From Litsea cubeba (Eukaryota > Streptophyta > Magnoliopsida > Laurales > Lauraceae), in NCBI GenBank assembly GCA_012931725.1, contig CM022947.1, positions 23,374,004-23,438,003 of the forward strand: a stretch of 64,000 nucleotides of DNA, in the 5' to 3' direction. Position 1 is the first letter of the stretch. Every line of letters begins with the position of its first letter. Below, piece by piece: positions 36,564-47,264 of this stretch. A program made the translations under genes and the position numbers. The notes under the pieces are model-generated. The model made no database searches, was not told the origin of the DNA, and worked only from the letters and a program-made list of their open reading frames with translations.

Positions 36564-37964
36564 CTATAATAAAACCAAATCCATCAATGTAAGTGTGTAC
36601 ACCATATGAGAGAGATAAAATTCAATTTGTATGTACAATTTGATCCCACTGCCATATGTCAGTTCATTTGCCATTTGTTCTACTTACAGCCCATTTAGGA
36701 GTACTTTGGGAGTGTGTACATTATATGTCACATAAAATCAGTTTATAAATAAAATTCAGTATGGCCCTTAGAATTGAATTACGGTACATTGAGTTCTACC
36801 ATGAGACATTAACGAGACATGAAATTCCACATAGAGAGGATAGGTAAGCATGACTTATCATCCATTTCAATCATAGCTACTAAACTGGTATACACACTTA
36901 GAATTGACAGTAATATAATTTTCTAAGTAACATTTTATCGTACAATTCACATCTATGCGCACGTTCATCTTACACATCACCAAATGTATTCCTAATTAGC
37001 ATAAACCCCAAATCTTTGATGTAAATTCTGCACAGACATATATTGGGGATTGCTTACTTTATCTAATTCAAGGGTAGTGAATGGAATACCAGAGAACTTT
37101 TGTTTTTCCTGTTTTGATATTTACATTGGAAATATGAGGATCCAAACTCTAGTGAATGTAAATTTAAGTTCATTTGAATGGTAGAAAAGCTACATTGCAA
37201 TTCAGGTAAAATTACTAGAATGTAAAGAGTGATCATTTATTTCTTCCTTATATTTTTACTCATGGAGTGCGCTCTGATATGAAAGTTACAAAAGCATTGG
37301 CAAAGTTAGAAAAGACTGAAATAAAGATGGATGAGGGCGGTCAACCTTTTTTTTTTCTTCTAATCCTCTCCAATACTGGGTTACTCCCCAATGCTAGTCT
37401 TCCTTTACACAGAAAGGGTTTGTCTGCATTGATCAAAACGAAGCAAACATTTTTCTGTTAACGAATCAAACAAAAGCAAACATCATCATCAAATAAAAAA
37501 GAACTCATGCCCATTTTCATCTTCCAGAGTCAAACGAACACATTTAAAATAGCAAACCCATATCTGACATCATCCAAGAGTTCGAACCCATCTCTCTCCC
37601 ATCCAAAACACAGTGAGAAAACCCTTTTTGCACACCCAACTCAGAAGAAAATGACAAGGAAAAAGAACCCAATCCCTGACATAGCTCTCAAATCATCATC
37701 ATCAATAAACATGAAAACCCATTTCCAAAACAGAAAACCCATTTCCCAAACATCAACACAAAAGAGAAAAACTACAAGAAAAAGAATCCTATTACAGAAA
37801 CAGAAATTTCACATTACAAATCGTGCCTCTTTTACGAAGAGAGAAATGAGTCTTCTTGGGTGTTGCTGTAGCCGGATCGCTGCCAGTCAGAGACAAGGAA
37901 GACGACTGCTTCCGCCGTTCTCGTCGATGCCAAACCTGTTGATCGGAGAAGAAGAACCCAATGG
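36564..37964. other. leader region upstream of the PMD-Ulp1 gene
   Basis: No conserved coding region. It is AT-rich sequence that probably holds the minus-strand 5' leader and promoter. The plus-strand frame at 37507-37980 has no family features. Confidence 0.4.
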
Positions 37965-38224
37965 TTGCCGTTCGTTGTAGAGGTATAAGGGGAAGGTGAA
38001 AAACGAAATGGGTGAAAGGGGAAGGTTAAAAGTGAAAAGGGCTTTTAAACGGATGCACTGTTTTTTACTTTTTACATTTGGATCCCATGATATCATGGGA
38101 TCCTGGGGCAAAAAAGTAAAAAAAAAAGGGAGACCAGAGTCAAACGACTCTGGTGACATTAGCAAAGTATGAGTCATGTAATTGGGATATTAGGGTCTAG
38201 CAGGGGCCAATATGTCAAATCCCC
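37965..38224 (-). repeat. right terminal inverted repeat of the MULE
   Basis: Complement of 27934-28195, including the palindrome at 38080-38103. The 9-bp duplication TAGATTCTA follows. Confidence 0.88.
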
Positions 38225-38336
38225 TAGATTCTATATTTGTCCCAAAATGGCATAAACTCCAGCAAAATCAAAATCTCAAAACCACATCAGCTCACCCGAC
38301 GTCTTTTCTCTGATTCTTTCCCCTTTCCCCATCTCT

Positions 38337-38343
38337 TATAAAA
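38337..38343 (+). promoter_or_regulatory. TATA box of the cysteine-rich peptide gene
   Basis: CTTATAAAACGG lies 45 bases upstream of the ATG at 38382, giving a very short leader. It is only about 105 bp from the MULE's right target duplication. Confidence 0.6.
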
Positions 38344-38381
38344 CGGGGCATGCCATGTTCACTAGGCCATCGATTCATAAA

Positions 38382-38828
38382 ATGGGAGTCAAGAAGGTTT
38401 TTGTTGTAGCATTTCTTCTTGTTCTTTTCTTCTCATCTTCATTAGCAGTAATGGGTAAGCACCTACCACGTCATACTTCTCTCATTATGATAGAAATTGA
38501 TTGAAATTGCCGATTGTAAGTCTTTATAAACAATTTCAATTTTCAAATCGAAGTATAATTCTTTCATCGTGAAGAAGCTAAAAAATACATTTTACTTGGT
38601 TCATTTACTTTGTCATAATATTACTATACATAAAGTTCTAACTGAAAGAAAATGCATCTGTGTGCAGCTGATGAAAAGCCTCAAGCGGGTGCTCTTTTTA
38701 CTCGCATTGCTTGTCATCCCGGTTGCACTTCAACCTGTCAAGACGAGTGCGTCAAAGCTGGATATTGTAAAAGCTATTGTGGTGGCATTAGTCCTGAAAA
38801 GGATTGTTGTTGTCAAGATCCTTGTTGA
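38382..38828 (+). CDS. secreted cysteine-rich peptide (defensin-like class), two exons
   Basis: Exons 38382-38454 and 38668-38828 give a 77-residue product with no internal stop. The 213-bp intron has GTAAGC/TGTGCAG borders in phase 1. Residues ~1-25 form a signal peptide: MGVKK, then a hydrophobic core FVVAFLLVLFFSSSLAVMA. The mature part has ten cysteines in the pattern C-x3-C-x3-C-x3-C-x5-C-x3-C-x8-CCC-x3-C, ending at Cys. This layout, a single intron next to the signal-peptide junction and a disulphide-rich mature peptide, is typical of plant defensin-like or other small secreted cysteine-rich families. I do not recognise the exact subfamily. An AATAAA follows at 38862. It would be exported to the cell wall or vacuole. 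Its role (defence or signalling) is an inference. Confidence 0.8.
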
Positions 38829-38861
38829 CGGCTAAATCTGTCCTTAAGTCTCATGAATAAA

Positions 38862-38867
38862 AAATAT
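38862..38867 (+). terminator. poly(A) signal of the cysteine-rich peptide gene
   Basis: GAATAAAAAATATT lies 34 bases after the stop codon. The Tat-B insertion point is ~80 bp further on. Confidence 0.5.
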
Positions 38868-38948
38868 TAAATAACAGAAAAACGAAAGAATATCTATTGT
38901 AAGAGAATCCAAAATATTTTATCTTATGTACCTTTTATCTTATATAAC

Positions 38949-39891
38949 TGTAGGTGCAGAAAATAATGACCCACAATGAGAGGGAGCCTTAGAGGACTTA
39001 TCCGAGAAGATGATGGTGACTGGGAATGACTGGATGCCGTCCGGAAGCCTGAAAGGGAATAGCAAACGGTCAGAGGACCCTGGCCTGGGCGGCGCAAGGC
39101 TCTCCGATGCCAAAGTCAGTATGGGAACTGGAACAATGGAAGGAGAGGGAGAAGAGAGACAGAGTAACGGCTCTGTGTATGAAAAATGGCGTACCTTAGA
39201 TGGTGGGTTGAGCCTCTATTTATAGAGTTTAGATCGTATCTTTGGGAGATATTGTGGTGTGGGTCCCGTGATTTGACTGGGAAGTCACGATCAGCCCACA
39301 TTGCATTAATTGTGGTCCAATCCAGCCCACTATGCATTAAATGTCCGTCGGGTCAGCCCACATCGCATTTAATGCACATCTTGTTGGGCCAGATCCTGTT
39401 GGGCGCATTTGGCGGTAGGGGTACCAGCGGATCTGCCATCGGGCCCTGCCCTGATGTGGCCTCAGCCGCTGGATGCCGTTCTGTCAGGGATCTGGCGAAG
39501 ATTGTGGGCGGCTGGATGTCGTGTCTGTCCCACTAGCTCGTGCCCCTATCCCTCCACGTGCCTGATGACGTGGGGGATGAGGGGCGCATGTGAAGGTTCT
39601 CTCTTGCTTCGGCTTCTGTCCCGGCTTCTTCAGCCGAGGTGGAGCTTTCTGCCGAGATGGTACCCGGGGTGGCTCAGCCGAGGTGGAGCTCCTTGCCGAG
39701 ATGACGCCCGAGGTGGGCCAGTTCGGCGCTAAGGGCCCGGAGCTGCCTGACTTCGGCCGGGCCTCCTGTCCTGGTAGCCGGGGTGAGCTTGGTGCCACGT
39801 GGATGGCACGAGGATGGCACGTGAGAATGCTTAACCTCGTCTGATGGCTGCGATTAACTTAATCCTGTGGTTATGGAAATCTCCCCACACA
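38949..39891 (-). repeat. Tat-B 3' LTR (943 bp)
   Basis: Begins TGTAGGTGCAG and ends CCCCACACA on the plus strand. Against the other LTR I count about four substitutions and three small indels. A minus-strand TATA box (CTATAAATAGAGG) lies at 39214-39227. Confidence 0.95.
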
Positions 39892-40183
39892 ATTGCCCCC
39901 TAGCTTTTGACCTCTGAAGTGTGCTAGCCTTTAGGGGTTGAAAGCTAGAAGAATCCGTCTGGGGATACTGTGATCATTACCTGGTGTCGCTTCAACTCTT
40001 TATGCCTGGTGTCGCTTCAACTCTTTAAAGCAATAAATGCCCTGCCCTGTTCGCCTTGGGAACCGAGCTGACGGCTACACGCGTAGCTTCTGCGCCGATT
40101 GCGTTGTCTCATTGATTGACGGGCACGGGCTTTGAAGTGTCTCTTCGAATTCGGAGGCGGTACCCAAATGAGGGTTCCCCCTT

Positions 40184-40195
40184 CTACAAATAGGG
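40184..40195 (+). promoter_or_regulatory. TATA-like box of the Tat-B antisense gene
   Basis: CTACAAATAGGG about 225 bases before the ATG. Tat-C has GATATATATAGGG at the equivalent place (57812-57825). Confidence 0.5.
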
Positions 40196-40418
40196 TCGTC
40201 CCCTTCTTTTTCTCGCTCCCGATTTCTTTCGCCTTCGCCTTTGCTTTCGATTTCTGCTCTGGTTCCTGAGATCTGTTCGAGGAGGACGACCGCAGATCGC
40301 GTCTGGATCTGCTCTTGATCTGCCTCTTCGTCCCTGTAAGTCGCTCTGTTCTTCCGTCTGGTTCTTTTTGGGGTTTTTCAATTTCTAGGGTTTTTCCTCG
40401 TCGTCGCCCCTTCTAGTC

Positions 40419-42913
40419 ATGGGCACCCCTAGGTTCAGGGTAGATTCCGATGAGGGCTTAGCCGAGTTTAGGGCTGCCTTTAGTATTCCGGAAAGGGTCT
40501 TCCTAAAACCGGCGGACCTTGCCGACGCTGCCCTGTATCGCTGCTACGGCGGCTGGATGCCGTTCCCTCTGATCTCCGTGATCGAGGGTGGGGTCAGGTT
40601 TCCACTGCACCCCCTGCTTAGGGCTTGCCTTAGCCTTTGGTCCCTCGCCCCGGGTCAGTTGATGCCCAATGGCTACAAGGTCATCATGGGCACAGCGAAG
40701 CTGAACGAGATCTTGGGGACCAACCTAGGCCCTCACGACATCGAGGACACATATGATATCTGCAAGGCTGGGGAGGGAAGATACTATCTCCGTGTGAAGC
40801 CGCAGCGAAGGGGCTTCGTCCTAGCCTTGGAGGATTCAAGTAAGAATGCTGAGGAGGATTTCTTCTGTGTCTCGGGGGACTGGGAGTTCGGCCCAGGTGA
40901 AGACAGGAGGCTGTCGGTCCCACGTCGCCCTGGGGAAGTCCCAAGTAATCACCACTGCTTTCCTCATTTACTGTTTTGCTTACCTCATTGATGCCGAACT
41001 GATACTCTCTTTTGCCTGTTGAGCAGAGGCGGGTGCAAGGCGACGCCGAGCTGTTAGCGAAGGTTGGAGGAGGAATACCGACGACATCAACAAGGTCGAA
41101 CGGTACAAGGGACACGAAACCAGGTCAGCTTGGAAGCTGCTTGGGTACATGCCGAGGTATCGCGGCCACTACCACAGGACTGGAGTACCTGAGGCGGACG
41201 AGACACACCCTGACTGTCCGACCGTATCAGTTGCGGTGTTTAGCGGGGTCCCCTTAACTGATCCTGTTGCCGACCGAACTGCGTCTGGAGCTGAGGCGTC
41301 TACTTCTGATCCGGAGCTGCCGGACTTGACGCAGATAGTGGACGCTTATCTCTCTGATCGAGGAGAGGACATGGGGGGAAGCTCGAGGGAGCTCGCTGTC
41401 AGGGACCTGGCTGCTAAGTTTAGGCAGAGGTCATCGTCTTCTGGGGCTCCGTCGCCTGCTGGTACTCGTGCTGCTTCGGGTCCGGTGGGCGCTGATGCTC
41501 CCTCTGCTCCTGCCCCTGCCCCGAGTGGGGGAGCCCGGCAACGCTCGCCGGACCACTCGAAGGAGGGTTCCCCGCCCAAGAAGAAGTCCAAGGCGGGGGA
41601 GAAGAGCTCGAAGGCTGATCTGCAGTCGAGGGGCAAAACTCCTGAACGAGCCCCTGGGGCTAAGGCTCCATCCGAAAAGGGAGGCGAGAAGAGCGCGCCG
41701 AAGGAAAAGAGTGCGCCGGCCGAAAAGAGTGCACTGGTCAGCAAGTCGGCTGTTGGTCCAGCGCACGAGCCTCTCATTTCGGCGGGGCAAGGGTCCGGAT
41801 CGGCCTCCGGGCCCCGAACTGCCCCAGCGCCGTGGAAGCCGAAAATGGAAACCTCTACCGGCAAACCCCTGAACGTTGAAGACCGATTGCTGGGAAATGC
41901 CGAGGTGATCGAGGCTCTCGCCAAGGCCTGTGCTCTGCCAAGAGACATGGAGACGCATGATAGGTTCGAGGATGAGAGCCTGATGGTCTCAGCGATCCAG
42001 GATAGTCTTCGGGTAAGTGTTTGCAACGCTTTTCTTCATTCTTCAAGTATCTTGGTCGAACCTGACTCTCTGCTTCCATTTGCAGAATGTGCAGAGGCTC
42101 CTGACCGTGGTGGGAAGGAGGGACAGGAACGCTGCGAGAGTGACCCGCCTGGAGTCCGAGCGGGAGAAGCTGAAGAAGGAGCTGGATGAGCAGCGGAAGG
42201 GAATGGAGGAGCTCAAGGTGGCCAGTGCTGGAGAATCCGCTCGGTTGGCATCGGCTCTGACTGAGGTCGCCGAACTCTCGTCCCGGGCCAACCACATGAA
42301 AGGCGAGCTCTGGGCGAGGAACAAGAAGGCCGCCGAACTGGAGTCTGAGCTGGACAGATTGAAGGCTGAATCTACTGCTGAAGGGACGAGGCTGCGCGCC
42401 GAAACGGCAAAGTTGAAGGCGGCGAACGCCGAGCTGGAGAAGGAAAAGGCCTCTCTTCAGGCCGAGGCCCAGTCCGCCTTCCAGGATGGGGTGGATCGAG
42501 CTACTGAGCTGTACGAGAAGCAGGTGGAGGAGATCACCGCCATCCTGTTCGAGGAAGGATGCCTGGCCGCACTGAGACGTGCGGGGGTCCCTGAAGACCA
42601 TCCTGTCTATCAGGACCTGCCGAAGTATTCGGACCTGGATCCCGAGCCGAGTTCCGCACCTGCAACTGAAAGCGCCCCGGTCGAAGCTCCTGTTGGTGAC
42701 GACGCTCCAGCTGCCCCGGTCTTGAGCGATGCCCCAGTCGCCAGCGAGGCTTTGGCCGTGCCTCAGGGTGAGACTTCTGCTCCTGGTTCGGCTGAGGTGC
42801 CAGCTGAAGCCCCGTCTGCCAGCGACGCTCCAAGCGAGGCCCCTGTCTCGGCCGAAGCCTCTGGCCCCTTGGAAACGGTGATTGATCTGGTCGAATCGCC
42901 GAGACCGGAGTAG
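40419..42913 (+). CDS. antisense three-exon gene of Tat-B, gypsy-type putative transposon domain plus coiled coil
   Basis: Exons 40419-40944, 41027-42012 and 42086-42913 total 2,340 bases, giving an unbroken 779-residue protein. Introns are 82 and 73 bp with GT-AG borders. Residues ~40-180 contain GWMPFPLISVIEGG, RFPLHPLLRACLSLWSLAPGQLMPNGYKVIMG, and DDF/CVSGDWEFG-like segments resembling the 'putative gypsy type transposon' family (Pfam PF04195). A long Ala/Pro/Ser/Lys-rich linker follows, then LEDRLLG-type and ALPRDMETHDRF segments. Exon 3 is a coiled coil (LESEREKLKKELDEQRKGM onward) with a Pro/Ala/Glu tail. It is transcribed against gag-pol, and it is the only undamaged long gene of this element. 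Function is unknown. Confidence 0.85.
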
Positions 42914-43310
42914 CTATATCCCTTCTCTTGTCTTTGTCTTTCCTTTGTAATGTTTCTGCTTCTCGGCCTTGTAAATATTTTCTGCAGTCAATGAAAGTCG
43001 AGCTTCTTCACTTGTGCATTTTCTCTTTGCATTTGTCTCTCTTTCATTTCTGGATATGCATTGAATGGTATTGAATGCCTTTACTGTGTGGCGTGGCCCT
43101 TGAGGTAGAAAGAGTCAAACTGTCAGCGCTAGTTTTCCGTATTCTGGAGACCATAAATAGCAACAAATAAGGTGGCACGGCTGACGAGGGAATCGGACGG
43201 ATGTCTCCACGTGGCGCCATGGGGATCGCTGGTCAACAGTCGTGCATCCCCAGTAACGCGTGGGAGACTTCGCCCTCATAACTCCTTTCGGAGACTGAGC
43301 CTTTCTCCAT

Positions 43311-43324
43311 CCTATAAATAGGGG
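43311..43324 (+). promoter_or_regulatory. second plus-strand TATA box in Tat-B
   Basis: CCTATAAATAGGGG. Tat-C keeps CCTATAAATAGGAG at 60537-60550 with similar surroundings. Confidence 0.6.
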
Positions 43325-43337
43325 TGGCAAGCTCGTC

Positions 43338-43930
43338 ATGGGAGAAGAAAAGAACCTAGCTGTAGGAATCATGTCCGGGAGGTGTCCGAAATCACTTGAT
43401 CCGGGGGGAACCCTGCGCCGTTGGACGGCTATCCCCGAGGGGGGAAGGCTATCGTGGTCTGCGCGCTCTCTGAAAGAACTCCCCGTGGGCCACGCGCTCT
43501 CTGAACGCGGGTTCACGGCCATCCGTCCCTGGCCAAGCAGAATGAGGATGCGCCGATTCTCGTCCGACACGGCCCTGTGCGCCCGTCGTACGGAAGGCGA
43601 GATGAGGCCCCGCTACACCTGGGGTTTCTTCAAGCTTGGCTGGTCCCACTGGCCGCCGAGGGTGTTGCAGAGCCCAGCGAGGTCCAGGGCCTCCGAACTG
43701 GAGGGGCTGTGTGATGCTTTTGGTCTGGCCGGCCATAGCGTGTTATAGAGCTCTGTGAAATTCAGGATCGCTCAGAGCCTCCAAGCGACGATCCGGCGTC
43801 TTCGGCGTCTTCGATCCAGAGTTTCCCAGTTACTTTATTTTCTGTTTCTAGAGGGCTGCGATCCTCCTTTCTGTACTTTTCTTTCTGTTCTGTAGCTCTT
43901 TGTAATAAAGCAGTTCACAATGAATAAAAG
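43338..43930 (+). ncRNA. conserved small transcription unit of Tat-B, coding status uncertain
   Basis: A strong TATA box is followed by an ATG at 43338. A 136-codon frame follows (43338-43748), and poly(A)-type signals lie at 43904 and 43923 (AATAAA). Tat-C has the same order (TATA box 60537, ATG 60564, end near 61205), and blocks such as GCGCGCTCTCTGAA...CACGCGCTCTCTGAACGCGGG are shared. However, the reading frames do not stay aligned between the two, so a non-coding RNA is as likely as a peptide. A possible link to antisense control of the element is speculation. Confidence 0.45.
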
Positions 43931-44259
43931 GGAGGAATTCTTTGATTACCCAAACAGTGTTCAATGCTTTTGAGTTCCTTTTCTCTTTCTTTGCACTGTT
44001 CTGGAATGCTTGCATTTTTCTGTTTGAGTGCTGGCACAGCTCTCTTCCTCTGGAAAGCTGCCCTTGGCCGGAATGGCTGGCTTTGGCCAGTGCTGGCACA
44101 GCTCTCTTCCTCTGGAAAGCTGTCCTTGGCCGGAATGGCTAGCTTTGGCTGAGACGAGCTACCTTGTGCCGAAGTGGAGTCACCATTCCGCTGGTCTCGG
44201 CCGTGGAAGCGTGAGCTCGGCGATGATCTTTGAGGAGTGTAAAAACCCTGATATTAGGA

Positions 44260-45311
44260 ATCCGGCCGAGTGTCTGAACTCGAGGCCTTCTCCGTGGCCC
44301 AAGGCCAGGAGCTTTAGGAAACGACCGAGTCTGGACTCGAGGTCTATTCCAGGGCGGTGGGCCCGATCCCGGCCGAGTGTGAACTCGAGGCCTTCTCCAT
44401 AGCCCAAGGCTAGGAGCTTTAGGAAACGACCGAGTCTGGACTCGAGGTCTATTCCAGGGCGGTGGGCCCAATCCCGGCTGAGTGTGAACTCGAAGCCTTC
44501 TCCATAGCCCAAGGCTAGGAGCTTTAGGAAACGACCGAGTCTGGACTCGAGGTCTATTCCAGGGCGGTGGGCCCAATCCCGGCCGAGTGTGAACTCGAAG
44601 CCTTCTCCATAGCCCAAGGCTAGGAGCTTTAGGAAACGACCGAGTCTGGACTCGAGGTCTATTCCAGGGCGGTGGGCCCGATCCCGGCCGAGTGTGAACT
44701 CGAGGCCTTCTCCATAGCCCAAGGCTAGGAGCTTTAGGAAACGACCGAGTCTGGACTCGAGGTCTATTCCAGGGCGGTGGGCCCGATCCCGGCCGAGTGT
44801 GAACTCGAGGCCTTCTCCATAGCCCAAGGCTAGGAGCTTTAGGAAACGACCGAGTCTGGACTCGAGGTCTATTCCAGGGCGGTGGGCCCGATCCCGGCCG
44901 AGTGTGAACTCGAGGCCTTCTCCATAGCCCAAGGCTAGGAGCTTTAGGAAACGACCGAGTCTGGACTCGAGGTCTATTCCAGGGCGGTGGGCCCGATCCC
45001 GGCCGAGTGTGAACTCGAGGCCTTCTCCATAGCCCAAGGCTAGGAGCTTTAGGAAACGACCGAGTCTGGACTCGAGGTCTATTCCAGGGCGGTGGGCCCG
45101 ATCCCGGCCGAGTGTGAACTCGAGGCCTTCTCCATAGCCCAAGGCTAGGAGCTTTAGGAATCGACCGAGTCTGGACTCGAGGTCTCTTCCAGGGCGGTGG
45201 GCCCGATCCCGGCCGAGTGTGAACTCGAAGCCTTCTCCATAGCCCAAGGCTAGGAGCTTTAGGAAACGACCGAGTCTGGACTCGAGGTCTATTCCAGGGC
45301 GGTGGGCCCAA
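44260..45311. repeat. Tat-B 105-bp minisatellite, ten units
   Basis: Units start at 44309, 44414, 44519, 44624, 44729, 44834, 44939, 45044, 45149 and 45254 (GAGCTTTAGGAAACGACCGAG). Each 105-bp unit is a 57-bp half ending GGGCGGTGGGCCC plus a diverged 48-bp half with GGCCGAGTGTGAACTCGA. Because 105 is a multiple of three, several frames stay open across the array (390- and 355-codon ORFs on the minus strand). These are artefacts unless shown otherwise. Confidence 0.95.
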
Positions 45312-45392
45312 TCCGTCGAAATCAGTCAGAGAGATGACAAGTTGATGACAAGGTGAAAGCTGCTTTCATTGATTCTGAGATTCATTACATCC

Positions 45393-47264
45393 TTAGAAAT
45401 AAAATTTCTTCAAGTGGGATGCATTCCACGGTCTCGGCAATGGCTTGCCTTCCAAGTCTTCGAGCTTGTAGGCCGACTTTCCTGCCAGTGAGACTATTCT
45501 GAACGGGCCATGCCAGTTCGGGGCAAGCTTCCCCTCGTTTGGTTCTTTGTCGGCTGGCAGGGTCTTCTTCAAAACGAGCTCTCCCGCGGTGAACCTCCTT
45601 TCTTTGACATTTTGATTGTACGCCCTGGCTAACCGCTGCTGATAGTCGGTCAGTCTCAGGGCTGCTGCTTCTCGTCGCTCATCTGCCAGCTCCAGCTCCA
45701 TTGCCAGGTTCGTCTCATTTCGGCCTTGGTCGACCAGCTCTGTCCTCAGGGTAGGAAGGCCGATTTCCAAGGGAATGACCGCCTCCATCCCGTAGGCCAG
45801 AGAGAAAGGTGTTGCCGAAGTGGACCTCCTCGGAGTTGTTCTGTATGCCCACAGCACGCTCGGAAGCTCTTCTGTCCATCTGCCCTTTGCCTTGTCCAGT
45901 CACTTCTTCAGGCCGTCCAGGATCACTTTGTTGGAGATTTCTGCCTGGCCATTACTCTGTGGATATGCCGGGGTGGAGTAATGGTTTCTGATGCCGTGCT
46001 CTTGGTAGAAGTCTTTGAAGGACTTGGAGTCGAACTGAGTCCCGTTATCCGAAATCAGGGTCCGGGGGATGCCGAACCTCATAAGGATGTTTTTCCAAAC
46101 GAAGTTCCTGGAGTCCCTGTCCGTGATGGAAGACAACGGCTCAGCCTCTATCCACTTTGTGAAGTAGTCCGTAGCCACTATCAGCCATCTCTTGTTCCCT
46201 GGAGCTCGGTGAAGAGGCCCCACAATGTCCAGGCCCCATTGAGCGAAGGGCCATGGGCTAGAGAGGGGACTCAGATCCTGTGCTGGCTGATGGAGGGAGT
46301 GGGAGAACTTCTGGCATTTCTCGCATTTCCTGGCGTAGACCTGGGCGTCCTTTTGCATGTAGGGCCACCAGTAACCCTGGCTGATTGCTCTGTAGGCCAA
46401 TGACCGACCTCCTATATGGCTGCCGCAGATTCCTTCATGGATCTCGTACAGGAAGTCGTCCACCTTGGTCGGGTGGACGCATTGGAGGTATGGACCTGTG
46501 AAGGACTTCCTGTAGAGTTTGCCTTCTGGGGAGAGCCAGAACCGAGCTGCCTTGAGCCTGATCTTGTGGGCTTCGGTCTTGTCTTCGGGGAGCTGGTCGT
46601 CCTTCAAGTAGGCGATGATTGGATCCATCCAGCTGGGGCCGAGGTCAGCACAGAGGACAAGCCGAGATGAATGGAGTTCTAGACTTGACCTTGATACTGA
46701 CCCGACCTCGATGGTCCTCTTCTTTCCTGCTTCAACGGCGGAGGCCAGGTTTGCAAGCGCATCTGCATGCGTGTTGGTATCTCGGGATATTTGCCTGACC
46801 TCGGCTTTCTGAAAATGGGAGAGCAGTTTTTTCGCAAGGGCTAAGTAGGCCGCCATCCTGTCGTCCCTGGCCTGATAGTCTCCAGCGAGCTGGCTAGTTA
46901 CCAGTTGAGAGTCGCTGAAGATCTCCAGGTGCTGGGCTCCGAGGATTTGGGCGCTGTTCAACCCTGCAATCAGTGCTTCGTACTCTGCCTCATTGTTTGT
47001 CGCTTTGAAGTCCAGGGTGAAGGCCTGCTCAATGACCAGTCCCTCTGGCGATTGGAGAACTATGCCGGCGCCAGCTCTCTTGGAGGTGGACGACCCGTCG
47101 ACAAAGATCTTCCATGCCGAGGTGGGAGACTGCTGGACCTCTGTTTCTACTGGCTCGTGCCCTGTGCCCCCCAGTGCCGTGCCGAGCTGGGTCGGAGCCG
47201 GGTTGGGGGAGGCGAATTCGACAATGAAGTCGACGGTACTGTATGTCATACTGCCCCAGTTCAA
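45393..47264 (-). pseudogene. pol: Tat-B pol C-terminal part: second RNase H and integrase
   Basis: From 47264: VDFIVEF, then an archaeal-like RNase H (WKIFVDGSSTSK, ATNNEAEYEALIAGL, IFSDSQLV, ADALANLA). Integrase follows with an HHCC finger (HEGICGSHIGG...CEKCQKF) and a DDE core: Asp in GLDIVGP, Asp in ISDNGTQF and Glu in GQAEISNKV. It continues through LWAYRTTPR and a C-terminus of KLAPNWHGPFRIV and HLKKFYF, ending at 45393. One TGA at 45900 interrupts it where CGA (Arg) would be expected. It joins the RT part through a small deletion and frameshift near 47245. Substrates would be the RNA-DNA hybrid and target DNA. Confidence 0.92.

Larger units (their letters stand above)
27934..38224 (+). 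mobile_element. 10.3-kb Mutator-like element with MuDR transposase and PMD-Ulp1 gene
   Basis: The ends are GGGGATTTGACATATTGG and its complement. The 9-bp sequence TAGATTCTA sits immediately outside each end (27925-27933 and 38225-38233), the expected Mutator target duplication. Terminal inverted repeats extend ~260 bp (27934-28195 and about 37965-38224) with few differences. Inside are a plus-strand MuDR-type transposase and a minus-strand PMD-Ulp1 gene. MULEs carrying Ulp1-like genes are known as Kaonashi-type, and this element fits that group. Both genes have single-base lesions, so the copy is probably non-autonomous now. Confidence 0.9.

Noticed and set aside
27934..38224. Possibility that the cysteine-rich peptide gene is MULE cargo
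   Set aside because: The gene lies outside the right terminal repeat and its 9-bp target duplication.
38569..38835. 88-codon plus-strand ORF over the cysteine-rich peptide exon
   Set aside because: It reads the exon in the wrong frame and runs through the intron. The spliced frame gives a signal peptide and ten cysteines.
39010..39844. ORFs inside the Tat-B LTR, repeated at 51278-52114
   Set aside because: LTR non-coding sequence. The frames differ between the two near-identical LTRs because of small indels.
41346..42601. Minus-strand ORFs of 226, 175 and 248 codons opposite the Tat-B antisense gene
   Set aside because: Shadows of a GC-rich coding region on the plus strand. Plus-strand splicing and domain content are convincing.
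44139..45311. Long minus-strand ORFs of 390 and 355 codons in Pro/Arg- and Gly/Leu-rich repeats
   Set aside because: They exist only because the 105-bp minisatellite unit is a multiple of three. No start context, no domain, and several frames are open at once.
44309..45311. CRISPR-like regular repeat array
   Set aside because: Units are directly contiguous with no unique spacers, in plant nuclear DNA. It is a minisatellite.
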